This document shows, piece by piece, positions 1 through 10,904 of a DNA stretch of 64,000 nt. Source of the DNA: Rhizobium sp. BK251 (GTDB lineage: Bacteria; Pseudomonadota; Alphaproteobacteria; Rhizobiales; Rhizobiaceae); NCBI RefSeq assembly GCF_004345245.1, contig NZ_SLUQ01000001.1, positions 682,001 through 746,000 of the forward strand, read 5' to 3'. How positions within the stretch are numbered: the first letter of the stretch is position 1; every line of letters begins with the position of its first letter. A program made the position numbers and the translations under genes. A model generated the notes under the pieces. That model did not search any database, was not told the origin of the DNA, and saw only the letters and a program-made list of their open reading frames with translations.

Positions 1-1
1 T

Positions 2-772
2 GCCATTCTCGGCTTTTCCGATATCCTAGGCGGCGAATATTTCGGCAGGCTCGAAAACGATCGCCAGCGCGAATATGTCCAGTTGATCCGCCAGTCCGGC
101 GCCCATCTCCTTTCCGTCGTCAACACCATGCTCGACGTGAGCAAGATCGAGGCAGGCCGCTACGAGCTGGTCCTTGAGCCATTCTCCATTGCCGATTCTG
201 TCCGTGCCTGCGAAGCCATGCTCGGCCTGCAGGCCAAGGAGAAAGGCGTGACGCTGACGACGCGCATCCAGCGCGGCCTGACGGAAATCGTCGCCGATCA
301 GCGCGCCGTCCAGCAGGTCCTGATCAATCTCGTCGGCAACGCCGTCAAGTTCACCGAGAAAGGCGGCGTCGTCTCCATCGATGCGTCGGCCTGCGACGGC
401 ATCCTCACGCTCAGCGTCAGCGATACCGGCATCGGCATAGAAACCGACAAGCTTGCCATGCTCGGCCAGCCCTTCGTGCAGGTCCAGAACGATTACACCC
501 GCCGATACGAAGGCACCGGCCTCGGTCTTTCGCTGGTCAAGGGATTGGTCGCGCTGCACGGCGGCAGCTTCGCCATTGCAAGCGTCCCCGGCGAGGGTAC
601 TGTCATCACCATCTCCGTGCCGGCCGACGGGTCGGGTGCCGTACCCGTCGAAGAGGGAGCCGTCTGGAAGGAGGCGGTCGAGTTTCCACCGCGCCTGAAG
701 GCACCGGCCGAGCCGGTCGCCGAGCGCAAGGAGGGAGTTGCCCATGGCCGCGCGCAAGCGAAAATCGCCTGA
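2..772 (+). CDS. PAS-type sensor histidine kinase, C-terminal part (5' end outside window)
   Basis: Partial gene. The reading frame is open from the first bases and starts inside the dimerisation helix (AILGFSDIL), just after where the phospho-accepting His would lie. A HATPase_c domain follows, with an N box (NLVGNAVKF, around base 338), a G1 box (DTGIGIE) and a G2 box (GTGLGLSLVKGL). The last ~50 residues are a Pro/Ala/Glu-rich tail. It autophosphorylates a His and passes phosphate to a response regulator. Related alphaproteobacterial PleC/DivJ-class cell-cycle kinases have this helix, but the N-terminal sensory part is missing, so no specific name is given. It overlaps the start of the next gene by 29 bases, so the two are probably co-transcribed. 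Confidence 0.9.
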   Translation, partial: AILGFSDILGGEYFGRLENDRQREYVQLIRQSGAHLLSVVNTMLDVSKIEAGRYELVLEPFSIADSVRACEAMLGLQAKEKGVTLTTRIQRGLTEIVADQRAVQQVLINLVGNAVKFTEKGGVVSIDASACDGILTLSVSDTGIGIETDKLAMLGQPFVQVQNDYTRRYEGTGLGLSLVKGLVALHGGSFAIASVPGEGTVITISVPADGSGAVPVEEGAVWKEAVEFPPRLKAPAEPVAERKEGVAHGRAQAKIA

Positions 773-1673
773 GAAAAGAGGCTCGCGCCGCAAGCCGAGC
801 CTTGCCGCCCGCAGCGCGGTGGCTCTGGGTGGCCTCTGCGTGAATGGCCTTGGGGCGCTGGGCACCATGGTCGCGCGCCATCCTTCGATTGCCGGCGGCA
901 CTGCCGTCTTCGTCGTCGTCTTCAGCTTCGTCGCCGCCAACGCCCTCTGGTACCAGCGCGGCGAGCATCCGTCGCCGATCTTCCGTACCCGTGATCCGCA
1001 GTCGCCCGAGACGCTGACCGGACGCAAGTTCTACAAGCTGCCGGGAGAGCAGGCCGGCAATGTCACGACCTTCAAGATCGAGCGCTCGGACGACGAAACG
1101 GCGGTGACCGGGACGGCGACCGTCCCCGCCGCGGCGGCGGTCCAGCCATCACCTGTCGTCATGGACGTCCAGAAGGAGCTCGCCCGCCGAGGCCTCTACA
1201 ACGGCGCTGCCGATGGCGTCATCGGCCCGCGCACCAGTGCCGCCATCCTCTTCTTCGAGGAAACGGTCGGCATGAGCCAGACCGGCGAGGCAACGCCGGA
1301 GTTGCTTGCGGCGCTGAGGACCGATGGCATGGGGCCGTCGACGGTGCCCGCCGAACGGCCCGCGGAAGACCTACATTCGCCGGCTGCCGCAGTCGATCCC
1401 GTTGCCGCGGCGATCCTCGAAGCGGAAAGGCCCGTCAAGACCGCGACAACCCGCAAGGCCGAGGTGACGGGCAAGGTGGCCAGCAACGATCTCGTGATGC
1501 AGATCCAGAAGGGGCTGAGCAATATCGCCTACGCCAATGTCGGCATCGATGGCGTGGCCGGCGAGCAGACCCGGGCCGCGATCCGCCACTTCCAGAAACA
1601 CTACCGCCTGCCTGAGACCGGCGAGCCGGACCAGGCAGTCTTGAAGAAGCTGCGCGAGATCGGCGCGCTTTGA
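744..1673 (+). CDS. Membrane-anchored protein with two peptidoglycan-binding domains
   Basis: 309-residue protein. A very basic N-terminus (MAARKRKSPEKRGSRR) is followed by one membrane helix near residues 47-68 (IAGGTAVFVVVFSF), so the rest is probably periplasmic. Two PG_binding_1 modules are visible, near residues 138-190 (DVQKELARRGLYNG...DGVIGPRT) and 250-309 (QIQKGLSNIAYANVGIDGV). A Pro/Ala-rich linker separates them. It likely anchors to the cell wall; no catalytic domain is seen. The ATG at 744 is preferred over the upstream TTG at 738 because GAGGGA lies 7 bases before it. It overlaps the kinase gene, so its role may be tied to cell-envelope growth or the cell cycle (inference). Confidence 0.85.
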   Translation: MAARKRKSPEKRGSRRKPSLAARSAVALGGLCVNGLGALGTMVARHPSIAGGTAVFVVVFSFVAANALWYQRGEHPSPIFRTRDPQSPETLTGRKFYKLPGEQAGNVTTFKIERSDDETAVTGTATVPAAAAVQPSPVVMDVQKELARRGLYNGAADGVIGPRTSAAILFFEETVGMSQTGEATPELLAALRTDGMGPSTVPAERPAEDLHSPAAAVDPVAAAILEAERPVKTATTRKAEVTGKVASNDLVMQIQKGLSNIAYANVGIDGVAGEQTRAAIRHFQKHYRLPETGEPDQAVLKKLREIGAL

Positions 1674-1752
1674 GCGCCGTGCCCGCCTTGCGCCGCCCTT
1701 TGGTCAGGCCGCGGTGTTTCCTTTTGGCGATGAAACCCTCTATAGCCATTCC

Positions 1753-2109
1753 ATGAGATTGCGAACCGATATCTTCGTCTCGGCCATTGTTCGCCGCCTC
1801 TTTGCACGGGGCGATTTTGCGGCGGTCGAGCGCAGGGGCGCGGAGGAGGCAGGCGCGATCTTCCTGCGCCAGCGCCACCGCGACGGGCAGGAAACGCTTT
1901 ACGCTCCGGCGCCCCAGAGCTTCTTCGACGACGAGCAGAGCGGCGAGCGCCTCTTCGAAATCCGTCTCGGTCGCGCCGACTCGGAAAAAATCCGCGAGAT
2001 GCTGTCGCGGGAGGCGAAGTTCGATCCCGACCTGTGGATTGTGGAACTGGAGGCGGACGACCTCGACGGCATCGTGCCATTGGCCGAGGAGCGGAAGAAC
2101 CCGCTTTGA
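1753..2109 (+). CDS. DUF1491 family protein
   Basis: 118-residue protein with the family's typical beginning, MRLRTDIFVSAIVRR. It is an alpha/beta protein of unknown function, widespread in Alphaproteobacteria and usually about this length. An in-frame start at 1714 would add 13 residues that do not look like the family; the ATG at 1753 restores the usual N-terminus. It lies 79 bases after the peptidoglycan-binding gene on the same strand, so it may share its transcript. The family is recognised by overall sequence; there is no catalytic motif to point to. Confidence 0.85.
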   Translation: MRLRTDIFVSAIVRRLFARGDFAAVERRGAEEAGAIFLRQRHRDGQETLYAPAPQSFFDDEQSGERLFEIRLGRADSEKIREMLSREAKFDPDLWIVELEADDLDGIVPLAEERKNPL

Positions 2110-2146
2110 CGCCCTGTCGCCTCGGGCTGGTGCCAAGGTGTGATGC

Positions 2147-3037
2147 TCAGGGTAGCGGTATCGGCTTGTCACTGAGGGTGCGCAGGTAGGCGATCAGATT
2201 GGCCCGTTCGCTGTCGTTCGGAACGCCGGGTGTCTCCATGTAGACCCCTGGCGTCGTAAGCATGGGACCGTAAAGATAGATGTTCAGGTCCTCATAGGTC
2301 CACTCACCACCCCAGGCTCGCAAGGTCTCCGAGTAACTCATCTGCGTCAGGGATGCCTTGTCGCGCCCGACGACGGCCCAAAGGGTCGGTCCGATTTTGA
2401 CGCGCCCCTGCGGTTCGATGCTGTGGCAACCGGCACAGATACCGGTGAAGTAGGTCTTGCCCTTCTCGACATCTGCGGCCGCCAGCCGGGGTGATATCGG
2501 GCCCGGTTTCGGGAAGACCACGCCGTGCGCAACGAGATAGTCGGCGACGTCGCCATGCCCACGCAGCTTTGCCAGATGAAGAGGCGTCTTCTTGTCCTTG
2601 GTTTGCGCGTTCACGTCCGCGCCCGCCTCGACCAATGCCTTCACGCAGGTAAGGCAACCCTGCTTGGCGGCGATGTGAAGGACGGCTTCGCCATCCCAGT
2701 TCGAATTTGGATTTGCGCCATTCGCCAGCAGCAGGTTGATCAGGTCGATCTTGCCCTTTGTCACCGCCGGCATCAGCGCAGGACCCCACTGCGTCTGGGC
2801 ATTGACATCGGCACCGCGGTCGATGAGGAGCTTGGCCGCCGCAAGGTGCATCCTCCTGACCGCGAAGAAGAGCGGCGGTGCGGACCCGTCCGTCTCGTTT
2901 ACATCGGCGCCTGCATCAAGCGCTGCCGTGATTGCCGCGACGTCGCCCTTCTTCGCTGCGTCGTGAATGGGCGCGGCGCGGGATGTCAGCGGGATGAGAC
3001 AGAGACACGTCAACAGGAGAAGCAGGTTCGAACGCAT
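2147..3037 (-). CDS. Exported ankyrin-repeat / cytochrome c fusion protein
   Basis: 296 residues. A Sec signal peptide (about residues 1-21, ending TSRAA) precedes four to five ankyrin repeats from about residue 22 to 172 (DAGADVNETD, DRGADVNAQTQ, ANGANPNSN, EAGADVNAQTK). A class I cytochrome c domain fills residues 185-296. Heme is bound through C201-A-G-C204-H205, and Met267 in VYMETPGV is the probable sixth ligand. It should therefore be a periplasmic c-type cytochrome with a protein-binding repeat arm. The electron partner is unknown. It is transcribed alone, convergent with DUF1491. A single-heme cytochrome joined to ankyrin repeats is an uncommon architecture. Confidence 0.9.
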   Translation of the reverse strand: MRSNLLLLLTCLCLIPLTSRAAPIHDAAKKGDVAAITAALDAGADVNETDGSAPPLFFAVRRMHLAAAKLLIDRGADVNAQTQWGPALMPAVTKGKIDLINLLLANGANPNSNWDGEAVLHIAAKQGCLTCVKALVEAGADVNAQTKDKKTPLHLAKLRGHGDVADYLVAHGVVFPKPGPISPRLAAADVEKGKTYFTGICAGCHSIEPQGRVKIGPTLWAVVGRDKASLTQMSYSETLRAWGGEWTYEDLNIYLYGPMLTTPGVYMETPGVPNDSERANLIAYLRTLSDKPIPLP

Positions 3038-3176
3038 CGGCTTCCCCCCTCACGACGGGCCGAAGGATGAACACGGCACTTATCATAGCAAATTATGCGG
3101 AAATTGTCTCGCGGCTAGCCCGGTCGCCGCCCCCGGGCCGCCGTGTCGCGGTGGCCCGGGGCGTGCCCGTCCGGTC

Positions 3177-4268
3177 TCAGGTCGAGCGGCCCGCGACCCA
3201 GTCGTGCCAGTCGTCCTCGCTGCCATGGAAAGCGTTGAGATCGATCTTGCCCTCGACGCCGTGGGAAAGCCCTGAGCCCGAATATTGCCAGAACAGCCAC
3301 TTTCTTCCGGCATAGATCTTGGAGGGATGGGCGGCGACCGAACGCAGCCAGAAAGGATAGTCCAGGAACTCGCCCTTGAGGTTGTCGCGATAGAAGTCGG
3401 GAGCGGTATAGATGATCGGGCGCTGCCCGTAATGCCGTTCCAGCTTGTCCGCAAAGACCTGGATTTTTTCCAGAACCTTCGCACGCGAAATGCGCCGCTT
3501 GCAGGCGGACTCGCCATTGTATTCGACGTCGATGACCGGCGGAAGCGCATCGGCCTCCTTCGGAACGTTGCGGATGAACCAGTCTGCCTGTTCGCCGGCC
3601 GTCCGGCACCAATAGAAGAAATGATAGGCGCCACGTTTCATGCCGGCCTGCTTGGCCGCGCGCCAGTTCGTGCGGAACATCGGGTCGAGATGGTCGCCGC
3701 CGTCCGTCGCCTTGATGTAGGCGAAGTTCGCCCCCTGCGTGCGCAGCTTTTCCCAGTCGATGTCACCCTGCCAGCGGGATACGTCGACGCCGTGCACGGC
3801 AAGCTTTCTCGGCGAGACGGAACCGAAATTGATGGGTTTGGCGTCGCGGAAGCGATGCGCGTAGATCTGGGAGCGCGAGGGAGCCTTCGTCCGGGGCTGG
3901 GGAGCGGCGGGCATCTGCAGCGCGACGGGTCTTTCGGCCGGAAGTGGCGTGGTCGTTGCTCCGGCGGCCGGCGTAAAGGCCTGCGGCGTCGGAACCGCTC
4001 CTGCCCAGGCGAGAACTTCCTGCGGCGGGGCGGGTTGCGGGGCCGCTCCGCCCATGTCCGCAACGGGCACCGGCGCGGCGGGCACGGCGGCGGCCGGCAC
4101 GGGGCGGGCAGGCTGAGCTACGGAGCTCGTGGTCTCTCGTGACGGCAGCCCGGTCAGAAGGCTATCCGGCCCGGAACTGGACGTGCAGCCCGACAATGAA
4201 AGACAGGCGAGAAAGATTGCCGGCACAGCCGATAGACGCTTCGTAACCCGCACCCGGAAACACCTCAC
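3177..4268 (-). CDS. GH25 family lysozyme (muramidase), lipoprotein
   Basis: 363 residues. The N-terminus has a lipoprotein signal with lipobox LSGC ending at Cys28. A long Pro/Ala-rich low-complexity linker covers about residues 35-130. The GH25 barrel runs from GVDVSRWQGDIDW (about residue 160) to the end, with the catalytic Asp-x-Glu in PPVIDVEYNG (D247, E249) and the usual aromatic strand ends (GAYHFFYW, FWQYSG). The expected activity is hydrolysis of the MurNAc-GlcNAc bond of peptidoglycan at the outer face of a membrane. It is monocistronic. The lipid anchor and long linker suggest a housekeeping cell-wall role and not a phage lysin. Confidence 0.9.
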   Translation of the reverse strand: MRCFRVRVTKRLSAVPAIFLACLSLSGCTSSSGPDSLLTGLPSRETTSSVAQPARPVPAAAVPAAPVPVADMGGAAPQPAPPQEVLAWAGAVPTPQAFTPAAGATTTPLPAERPVALQMPAAPQPRTKAPSRSQIYAHRFRDAKPINFGSVSPRKLAVHGVDVSRWQGDIDWEKLRTQGANFAYIKATDGGDHLDPMFRTNWRAAKQAGMKRGAYHFFYWCRTAGEQADWFIRNVPKEADALPPVIDVEYNGESACKRRISRAKVLEKIQVFADKLERHYGQRPIIYTAPDFYRDNLKGEFLDYPFWLRSVAAHPSKIYAGRKWLFWQYSGSGLSHGVEGKIDLNAFHGSEDDWHDWVAGRST

Positions 4269-4690
4269 TGGCGGAATGCTTGCCGCCGGAAACCATTGAT
4301 CGGAATTGCTAACGGAGAATTACTAGAAAAAGCTGAATCCTATCTTTACGCCGCAGCAACTTGCTGCCGGCAGCCATCGAGCAGCACTGACGCCTCGAAA
4401 CCGGCAACGTCGCCAAAGCGGCAGTGCGGCGGCGAATCCTGTCTCTCCCGGCAAAATGCGTCCGCAAAACCTGGGCGTGGCGAGTTCCGTTTACGCAATC
4501 GTGATGCTTGTTTGGCGGATTGCCCGGCGATTTTTTGAATCGCGCCCAATTCATTGCGGGGCGACAGCGTGCACTCTTGCCTGTCGTCGCATTGCTGACA
4601 GGATATTCCCGGCGTCGGCTGCCGGTTGCCCCGAACACCGCTCCGCCCCGCCGCCATCCCGCTGGGATCAACCTTTTTCCGGAGTGCGCC
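4269..4690. other. Divergent intergenic region, no gene seen
   Basis: This 422-bp gap lies between the divergent GH25 and antiporter genes. It must hold both promoters, but I see no confident -35/-10 pair. An open frame continues upstream of the antiporter start; it reads as a low-quality Arg/Pro-rich extension and is not treated as coding. Nothing else is recognised. Confidence 0.5.
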
Positions 4691-6331
4691 GTGGAGGCCA
4701 TCAGCATAACCCTGCTTCTCATGCTTGCCGTCGTGGCGAGCAGCGCCCTTGCGCGCATGTCGCCAATGCCCGTGCCGCTGCCCCTCGTGCAGATCGCACT
4801 CGGCGCCCTTGTTGCCTGGACCTTCGATTTCCACGTTGTCTTGCAGCCCGATATCTTTTTCCTGGCGTTCCTGCCGCCGCTGCTCTTCCTCGATGGCTGG
4901 CGCATCCCGAAGGAAGGCCTGCTCCGCGACAAGGGCACCATCATTGCGCTGGCGCTCGGCCTCGTCGTCTTCACGGTGATCGGTGCCGGCTATTTCATCC
5001 ATTGGATGATCCCGGCCATGCCGCTTGCCGTTGCCTTTGCACTTGCCGCCACGCTCTCGCCGACCGATGCGGTGGGTGTGTCCGCGATCGCCGCCCGAAC
5101 GCCGTTCCCGAAGCGGCTGATGCATATCCTCGAAGGCGAGTCGCTGCTGAACGATGCCTCGGGCCTTGTCTGCATGCGCTTTGCCGTCGTGGCGGCGCTC
5201 ACCGGAGGCTTCTCCCTCGTCGAAGCTTCCGGGGTGTTCCTCTGGCTGGCTGCCGGCGGCATCGGGGTCGGCGTCCTCATCACCTGGTCGGCCGCAAGGG
5301 CTAAGGACTGGGTGTCGCAGCGCTTCGGCGAGGAGACAGGCTCCCAGATCCTGATCAGTCTGCTCATTCCCTTCGGCGCCTATGTCGCGGCCGAATCCAT
5401 TCAGGCCTCCGGCATTCTTGCCGCCGTCGCCGCCGGCATCGTTATGGGCTACGAAGAGAAGTCCGGCCGGGCGCTCGCCACAACGCGCGTGCGCCGCGCC
5501 GCCGTGTGGGATGCGGTCGCCTTTGCCGGCAACGGGATGATCTTCGTGCTGCTGGGGGAGCAACTGCCGAGCATAGTCGCCGGTGCCGCGCGGGTCGCGC
5601 GCGAGGCTGGTCAACAGGAAGTGTTGTGGCTGCTTGCCTATGTGCTGGGTATCGCCTGCGCGCTGGCCGCCTTGCGCTTTCTGTGGGTATGGGCCTCGCT
5701 TGCCCTCATCCTCTTCCGCGCGGCCCGCAAACGCCAGACGGTCCAGGCGCCGGGCTGGAGCTTGATCGCGGCCACCTCGCTCGCGGGCGTACGCGGCGCG
5801 ATCACCCTGGCTGGTGTCCTGACGCTACCCTTTACCCTCCAGGACGGTTCGCCCTTTCCGGCCCGCGATCTTGCCATCTTCCTGGCCGCTGGCGTCATCG
5901 TCGTCTCGCTCGTCGCGGCAAATGTCGGCTTGCCGTATCTGATCCGCCACGCAAAGCTCCCGCCCGAGGCCTCGAGCCAGAAGGAGGAGGACGCCGCGCG
6001 CGTTGCCGCTGCCCAGGCTGCGATCGAAGCGATCGACCGCCGCCTCCGGGAGATGGGAGCCGGCCGCCAGGATGCCGATCTCTACATGGGCGTCGCTTCG
6101 CGGATCATGGTGCTTTACCGCCAGCGTATCGAGGCGCGCTCGAAAACCGGCGAGGAGGCCGATGCGTCCCGAAAGGACGAGGAAATCGAGCGCAGTCTGC
6201 GGCTCGTGGCGCTTCACGCCGAACGCGCCGAACTCTATCGCATTGCCCGCTCAGGAAAGCTGCCGGAGGAGACCACCCGCAAGCTAGTCCGCGAGGTAGA
6301 CCTGCTGGAGTCGAGGTTCAGTACGCCGTGA
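4691..6331 (+). CDS. CPA1-family Na+/H+ antiporter
   Basis: 546 residues. The first ~400 form about 12 membrane helices typical of NhaP/NHE-type monovalent cation:proton antiporters. The family motif LSPTDAVGVSAIA contains the ion-binding Asp, and LEGESLLNDASG follows it. The C-terminal ~150 residues are hydrophilic, charged and helical (QKEEDAARVAAAQAAIEAIDRR), a cytoplasmic regulatory tail. The GTG at 4691 is chosen because GGAG lies 6 bases upstream and the protein then begins directly with the first membrane helix; the frame stays open to 4508 but that part is not protein-like. It ends 3 bases before the convergent ABC gene. Likely role: pH and Na+ homeostasis. Confidence 0.9.
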   Translation: MEAISITLLLMLAVVASSALARMSPMPVPLPLVQIALGALVAWTFDFHVVLQPDIFFLAFLPPLLFLDGWRIPKEGLLRDKGTIIALALGLVVFTVIGAGYFIHWMIPAMPLAVAFALAATLSPTDAVGVSAIAARTPFPKRLMHILEGESLLNDASGLVCMRFAVVAALTGGFSLVEASGVFLWLAAGGIGVGVLITWSAARAKDWVSQRFGEETGSQILISLLIPFGAYVAAESIQASGILAAVAAGIVMGYEEKSGRALATTRVRRAAVWDAVAFAGNGMIFVLLGEQLPSIVAGAARVAREAGQQEVLWLLAYVLGIACALAALRFLWVWASLALILFRAARKRQTVQAPGWSLIAATSLAGVRGAITLAGVLTLPFTLQDGSPFPARDLAIFLAAGVIVVSLVAANVGLPYLIRHAKLPPEASSQKEEDAARVAAAQAAIEAIDRRLREMGAGRQDADLYMGVASRIMVLYRQRIEARSKTGEEADASRKDEEIERSLRLVALHAERAELYRIARSGKLPEETTRKLVREVDLLESRFSTP

Positions 6332-6334
6332 GAG

Positions 6335-8173
<1,839 letters not shown>

Positions 8174-8211
8174 GATCGTTCCCTTCTTCTTGTCGTTGTT
8201 GCGGCCGGGGC

Positions 8212-9408
8212 TCAGTCCGGCCAGCGCAGGACGCTGTCGAAGCGATGCTTGCTGCGGTTTTCGAAGGGGGTCGCGATGATCTCGTTGGATGCCCGCGCCC
8301 TGTCCAGTTCCTCGGCAAGGCGGCGTGCCACGATGGTCTCCTGGCCCGGATGCAGGTTGCAGGGATCGAGGTAGAAGTAGTGGTGCTCCACCTCGTGGTC
8401 GCGCACGATCACCGGCTGTTCGCCGCGGGCGAGGGCGGTGGCAAGATCCCATGCGGTGATGTGGGCTTCCGCGGCCGAGATGATTACGCGCATGCGGTCG
8501 AGCGGATTGTTGGTCGGATCGGGCTCGATCAGCGCAGTCACGCCCGGCCGGCCGTCGAGCGTCCGCTTCCAGAGGTTCAGGTAGCCGGTCTCGCGCTCGC
8601 GGATGCCGGCGTGGTCGCGCTTTTCCCAGGCTTCCAGTGCCGCCATGACGCCGTAGACGCTTTCCTTGCCGACCTTCATGCCGCGGCCGATGCCCATGTT
8701 CTGCAGGAAGGCGCTGCGCACCAGTTCCTTGTTTCCGGCGACGATGCCGGAGGTCGGGCCGCCCAGGAACTTGTGGCCCGAGTAAAGCGCGATGTCCGCC
8801 CCCTGCGCCAGGAAGAGCTTGAGATCATATTCGGAAGCCGCGTCGACGATAACAGGAACGCCCTTGGCATGCGCGATCTCGACGAACTCGATGAGGTTCA
8901 GCAGGCCGTAGTCGACGACATGATGCGACACGACATAGACCGCGGCGGCCGTCTTCTCGGTAATGGCGTTCTCCATATGGAAGCGGTGTGTCGAGGTCGC
9001 CTGGCCGACGAGGACGACCTTGCCGCCGGCAAGCCGGATCGCCTGGTCGACGGGCGCGCCGTAGCTCACGACATGGCCCATCTGAACGATGACCTCGTTC
9101 TTCTCCGGTGTTGCGTCCGGCAGCTTTTCGATCGCGAGCAGGTTGTTGCCGGTGATCGCACCCGCGACCGCAAGGCTGATGCCGGCCGAGCAGGAGGCCG
9201 TGACGAAGCCTGCCTCGCCGCCCGTCAGCCGGGCGATCACGGCACTTGCCTTGCGCTGCAGGTCGTTGATCTCCACGAACTGCGGCAGGATCGCCGACAT
9301 TGCGGCGATCGCCTCGGGAACGACGATCGACGCGCCAAGGCTCGTCATCGTGCCCGAAACATTGATGACCGGACGAAGGCCGATCGTGGTGCGAATGTCA
9401 TCTGCCAT
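8212..9408 (-). CDS. PLP-dependent SelA-like / aminotransferase-fold enzyme
   Basis: 398 residues, fold type I PLP enzyme related to L-seryl-tRNA(Sec) selenium transferase. The Schiff-base Lys is K213 in [13 protein letters not shown], and D189 in VIVDAASE is positioned to bind the pyridine nitrogen. There is no selenocysteine machinery around it. Relatives of this type sit beside COG3964 amidohydrolases and act in catabolism of amino or sugar acids, for example as ammonia lyases or racemase-like enzymes (family knowledge). The exact reaction cannot be read here. It is divergent from the IclR gene and precedes the ABC ATPase gene by 38 bases, so those two likely form one operon. Confidence 0.8.
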   Translation of the reverse strand: MADDIRTTIGLRPVINVSGTMTSLGASIVVPEAIAAMSAILPQFVEINDLQRKASAVIARLTGGEAGFVTASCSAGISLAVAGAITGNNLLAIEKLPDATPEKNEVIVQMGHVVSYGAPVDQAIRLAGGKVVLVGQATSTHRFHMENAITEKTAAAVYVVSHHVVDYGLLNLIEFVEIAHAKGVPVIVDAASEYDLKLFLAQGADIALYSGHKFLGGPTSGIVAGNKELVRSAFLQNMGIGRGMKVGKESVYGVMAALEAWEKRDHAGIRERETGYLNLWKRTLDGRPGVTALIEPDPTNNPLDRMRVIISAAEAHITAWDLATALARGEQPVIVRDHEVEHHYFYLDPCNLHPGQETIVARRLAEELDRARASNEIIATPFENRSKHRFDSVLRWPD

Positions 9409-9519
9409 TGTAATCTCCAGGATATTTTGTTCTGCAAAGAGAATGGTTGAGTTTTGCCTCGTCCATCGCTATGCCATAGTAATGTAATAGGCTCGCAAGT
9501 TCGAAACGGGAGCGTTGAA
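9409..9519. promoter_or_regulatory. Divergent promoter region of the PLP enzyme and IclR genes
   Basis: This 111-bp AT-richer gap is the natural place for the IclR operator. Read toward the PLP enzyme gene it contains GAACAAAATA, which resembles GAACAAATA upstream of the binding-protein gene at 15541. That makes it a weak candidate for a shared site. No clear palindrome was found. Confidence 0.35.
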
Positions 9520-10353
9520 TTGGAAGCGAAGACATCATCGACCGGTTACTCCGATGGAGAGGACGCCAGCGAGGGGATCGAGGTCAAGGGTGCGCGCCGT
9601 TCCCGCGTCAGCGGCATCGATCGTGCCCTGCAGATCATCGATTATCTCTACGAGACTGGCGCGCCGGCCGGTGGCTATGCCATCGCCAAGGCCGTGAAGG
9701 CGCCGCTGTCGACCATCTATGTCATCGTCGACGACCTCGTCGAGAAGAACATGCTGACCCGCAACAGCGACGGCACGATCTGGCTCGGCTCGAGGCTTTA
9801 CCACTATGGCCTCGCCTATGCCCGCTCGCTGGATTTCATGAGCGTCGCCACCCACGAAATGCACGATCTCTGCCGCCAGTCCGGGGAGACCGTCCAGCTC
9901 TGCGGACGCGACGGCGACCACATGCTGGTGCTCGCCATGGCGGATGGTCCCAGCCATTTCCAGGTCACCTCCCGTGTCGGGACGCGCGTCCCGCTCAATT
10001 GGACCGCCTCCGGCCGGCTGCTGGTCGGGCACCTGTCGGAAGGTGACCGCATCGATCTTTTCAAGCGCTGCGCCCGTTCCTCGCCGACGGGTCGGGCGGA
10101 TGTCGATCCGGACACCCTTTCTTCTGCCGCCGCGCGTGCCTTCGAGGCGCGTCTGTCGATCCAGGCAGGGGAGTCCGACTATGCGGTCGCCTGCATCGCA
10201 TCCCCGATCTGCGACAGCGAAGGCAAGTGCATTGCGACCATTTCCATCGTCCTGCCGGAGCAGAAGGCCTTCGCCGACGAAGGCGGCTACACGAAGCGTG
10301 TGATGGCCTCCGCGGAAAAGATCGAGAGCCTGATGGGCTGGCGCAACCACTGA
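9520..10353 (+). CDS. IclR family transcriptional regulator
   Basis: 277 residues. After a ~30-residue acidic leader comes the winged helix-turn-helix (RVSGIDRALQIIDYLYETG...GYAIAKAVKAPLSTIYVIVDDLVEKNML), then the IclR effector-binding domain (TVQLCGRDGDHMLVLAMADG; YAVACIASPICDSEGKCIATISIVLPE). The TTG at 9520 is chosen because GGGAG lies 7 bases upstream; a TTG at 9454 is the upstream alternative. Divergent transcription from the PLP enzyme and the position inside the uptake cluster imply that it controls this locus in response to the substrate or an intermediate (inference). Confidence 0.88.
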   Translation: MEAKTSSTGYSDGEDASEGIEVKGARRSRVSGIDRALQIIDYLYETGAPAGGYAIAKAVKAPLSTIYVIVDDLVEKNMLTRNSDGTIWLGSRLYHYGLAYARSLDFMSVATHEMHDLCRQSGETVQLCGRDGDHMLVLAMADGPSHFQVTSRVGTRVPLNWTASGRLLVGHLSEGDRIDLFKRCARSSPTGRADVDPDTLSSAAARAFEARLSIQAGESDYAVACIASPICDSEGKCIATISIVLPEQKAFADEGGYTKRVMASAEKIESLMGWRNH

Positions 10354-10364
10354 AATCCCCTTCG

Positions 10365-10877
10365 TCAATCCTGCAGCGCCACGATCGCTTCGATCTCGAC
10401 GGTGATGTTGCCGGGCAGGGAGCCGAAGCCGACGGCCGAGCGGGCGTGTTTTCCCGCCTCGCCGAAGACCGCGACCATCAGGTCCGAGCAGCCGTTGATG
10501 ACGCTCGGATGGTCGCCGAAGGTCGGCGTCGCGTTCACCATGCCGAGCAGCTTGACGACGCGCTTGACCCTTGAAAGGTCGCCGAGCGCCTCGTGCATGA
10601 CGGCAAGCAGGTTGATGCCGGTAAGCCTCGCATGCCGGTAGGCCTCCTCGACGGCAACTTCGGCGCCGACCTTGCCCGAGTGCATGAACCCGTCGGCTTC
10701 CCTCGGTCCCTGGCCGGAAAGATAGAGGATATTGCCCTCGCGCACATGCGTCACGAAATTGGCGATCGGCGGCGGCGAGGCGGGAAGCTCGATGCCGAGC
10801 TCCGCGAGCCTCTCATAGGGCGAATTCGGCGCCCTTCCCGTTGTTGCTGAAGACGTGTTCACGCAAACTCCTGTCAT
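10365..10877 (-). CDS. RidA family protein (YjgF/YER057c/UK114)
   Basis: 170 residues, longer than E. coli RidA (128) because of ~40 extra N-terminal residues. The chorismate-mutase-like fold is recognised by NILYLSGQGP, VKLLGMVNATPTF, and the C-terminal KHARSAVGFGSLPGNITVEIEAIVAL, whose Arg corresponds to the catalytic Arg of RidA. RidA proteins hydrolyse reactive enamine/imine intermediates released by PLP-dependent dehydratases. Its place next to a PLP enzyme supports that role here. It lies 27 bases downstream of the amidohydrolase gene, so it is probably the last gene of the permease-amidohydrolase transcript. Confidence 0.88.
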   Translation of the reverse strand: MTGVCVNTSSATTGRAPNSPYERLAELGIELPASPPPIANFVTHVREGNILYLSGQGPREADGFMHSGKVGAEVAVEEAYRHARLTGINLLAVMHEALGDLSRVKRVVKLLGMVNATPTFGDHPSVINGCSDLMVAVFGEAGKHARSAVGFGSLPGNITVEIEAIVALQD

Positions 10878-10904
10878 GCGAAATTGTTGGCGACCGGCAG
10901 GGTG

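Noticed and set aside
3177-4268. GH25 enzyme as a phage lysin
   Set aside because: It has a lipoprotein signal and long linker and is 36 kb from the GTA genes.
8212-9408. True selenocysteine synthase SelA
   Set aside because: Too short for bacterial SelA (about 460 residues), lacks its tRNA-binding N-terminal region, and no selB, selC or selD is adjacent.
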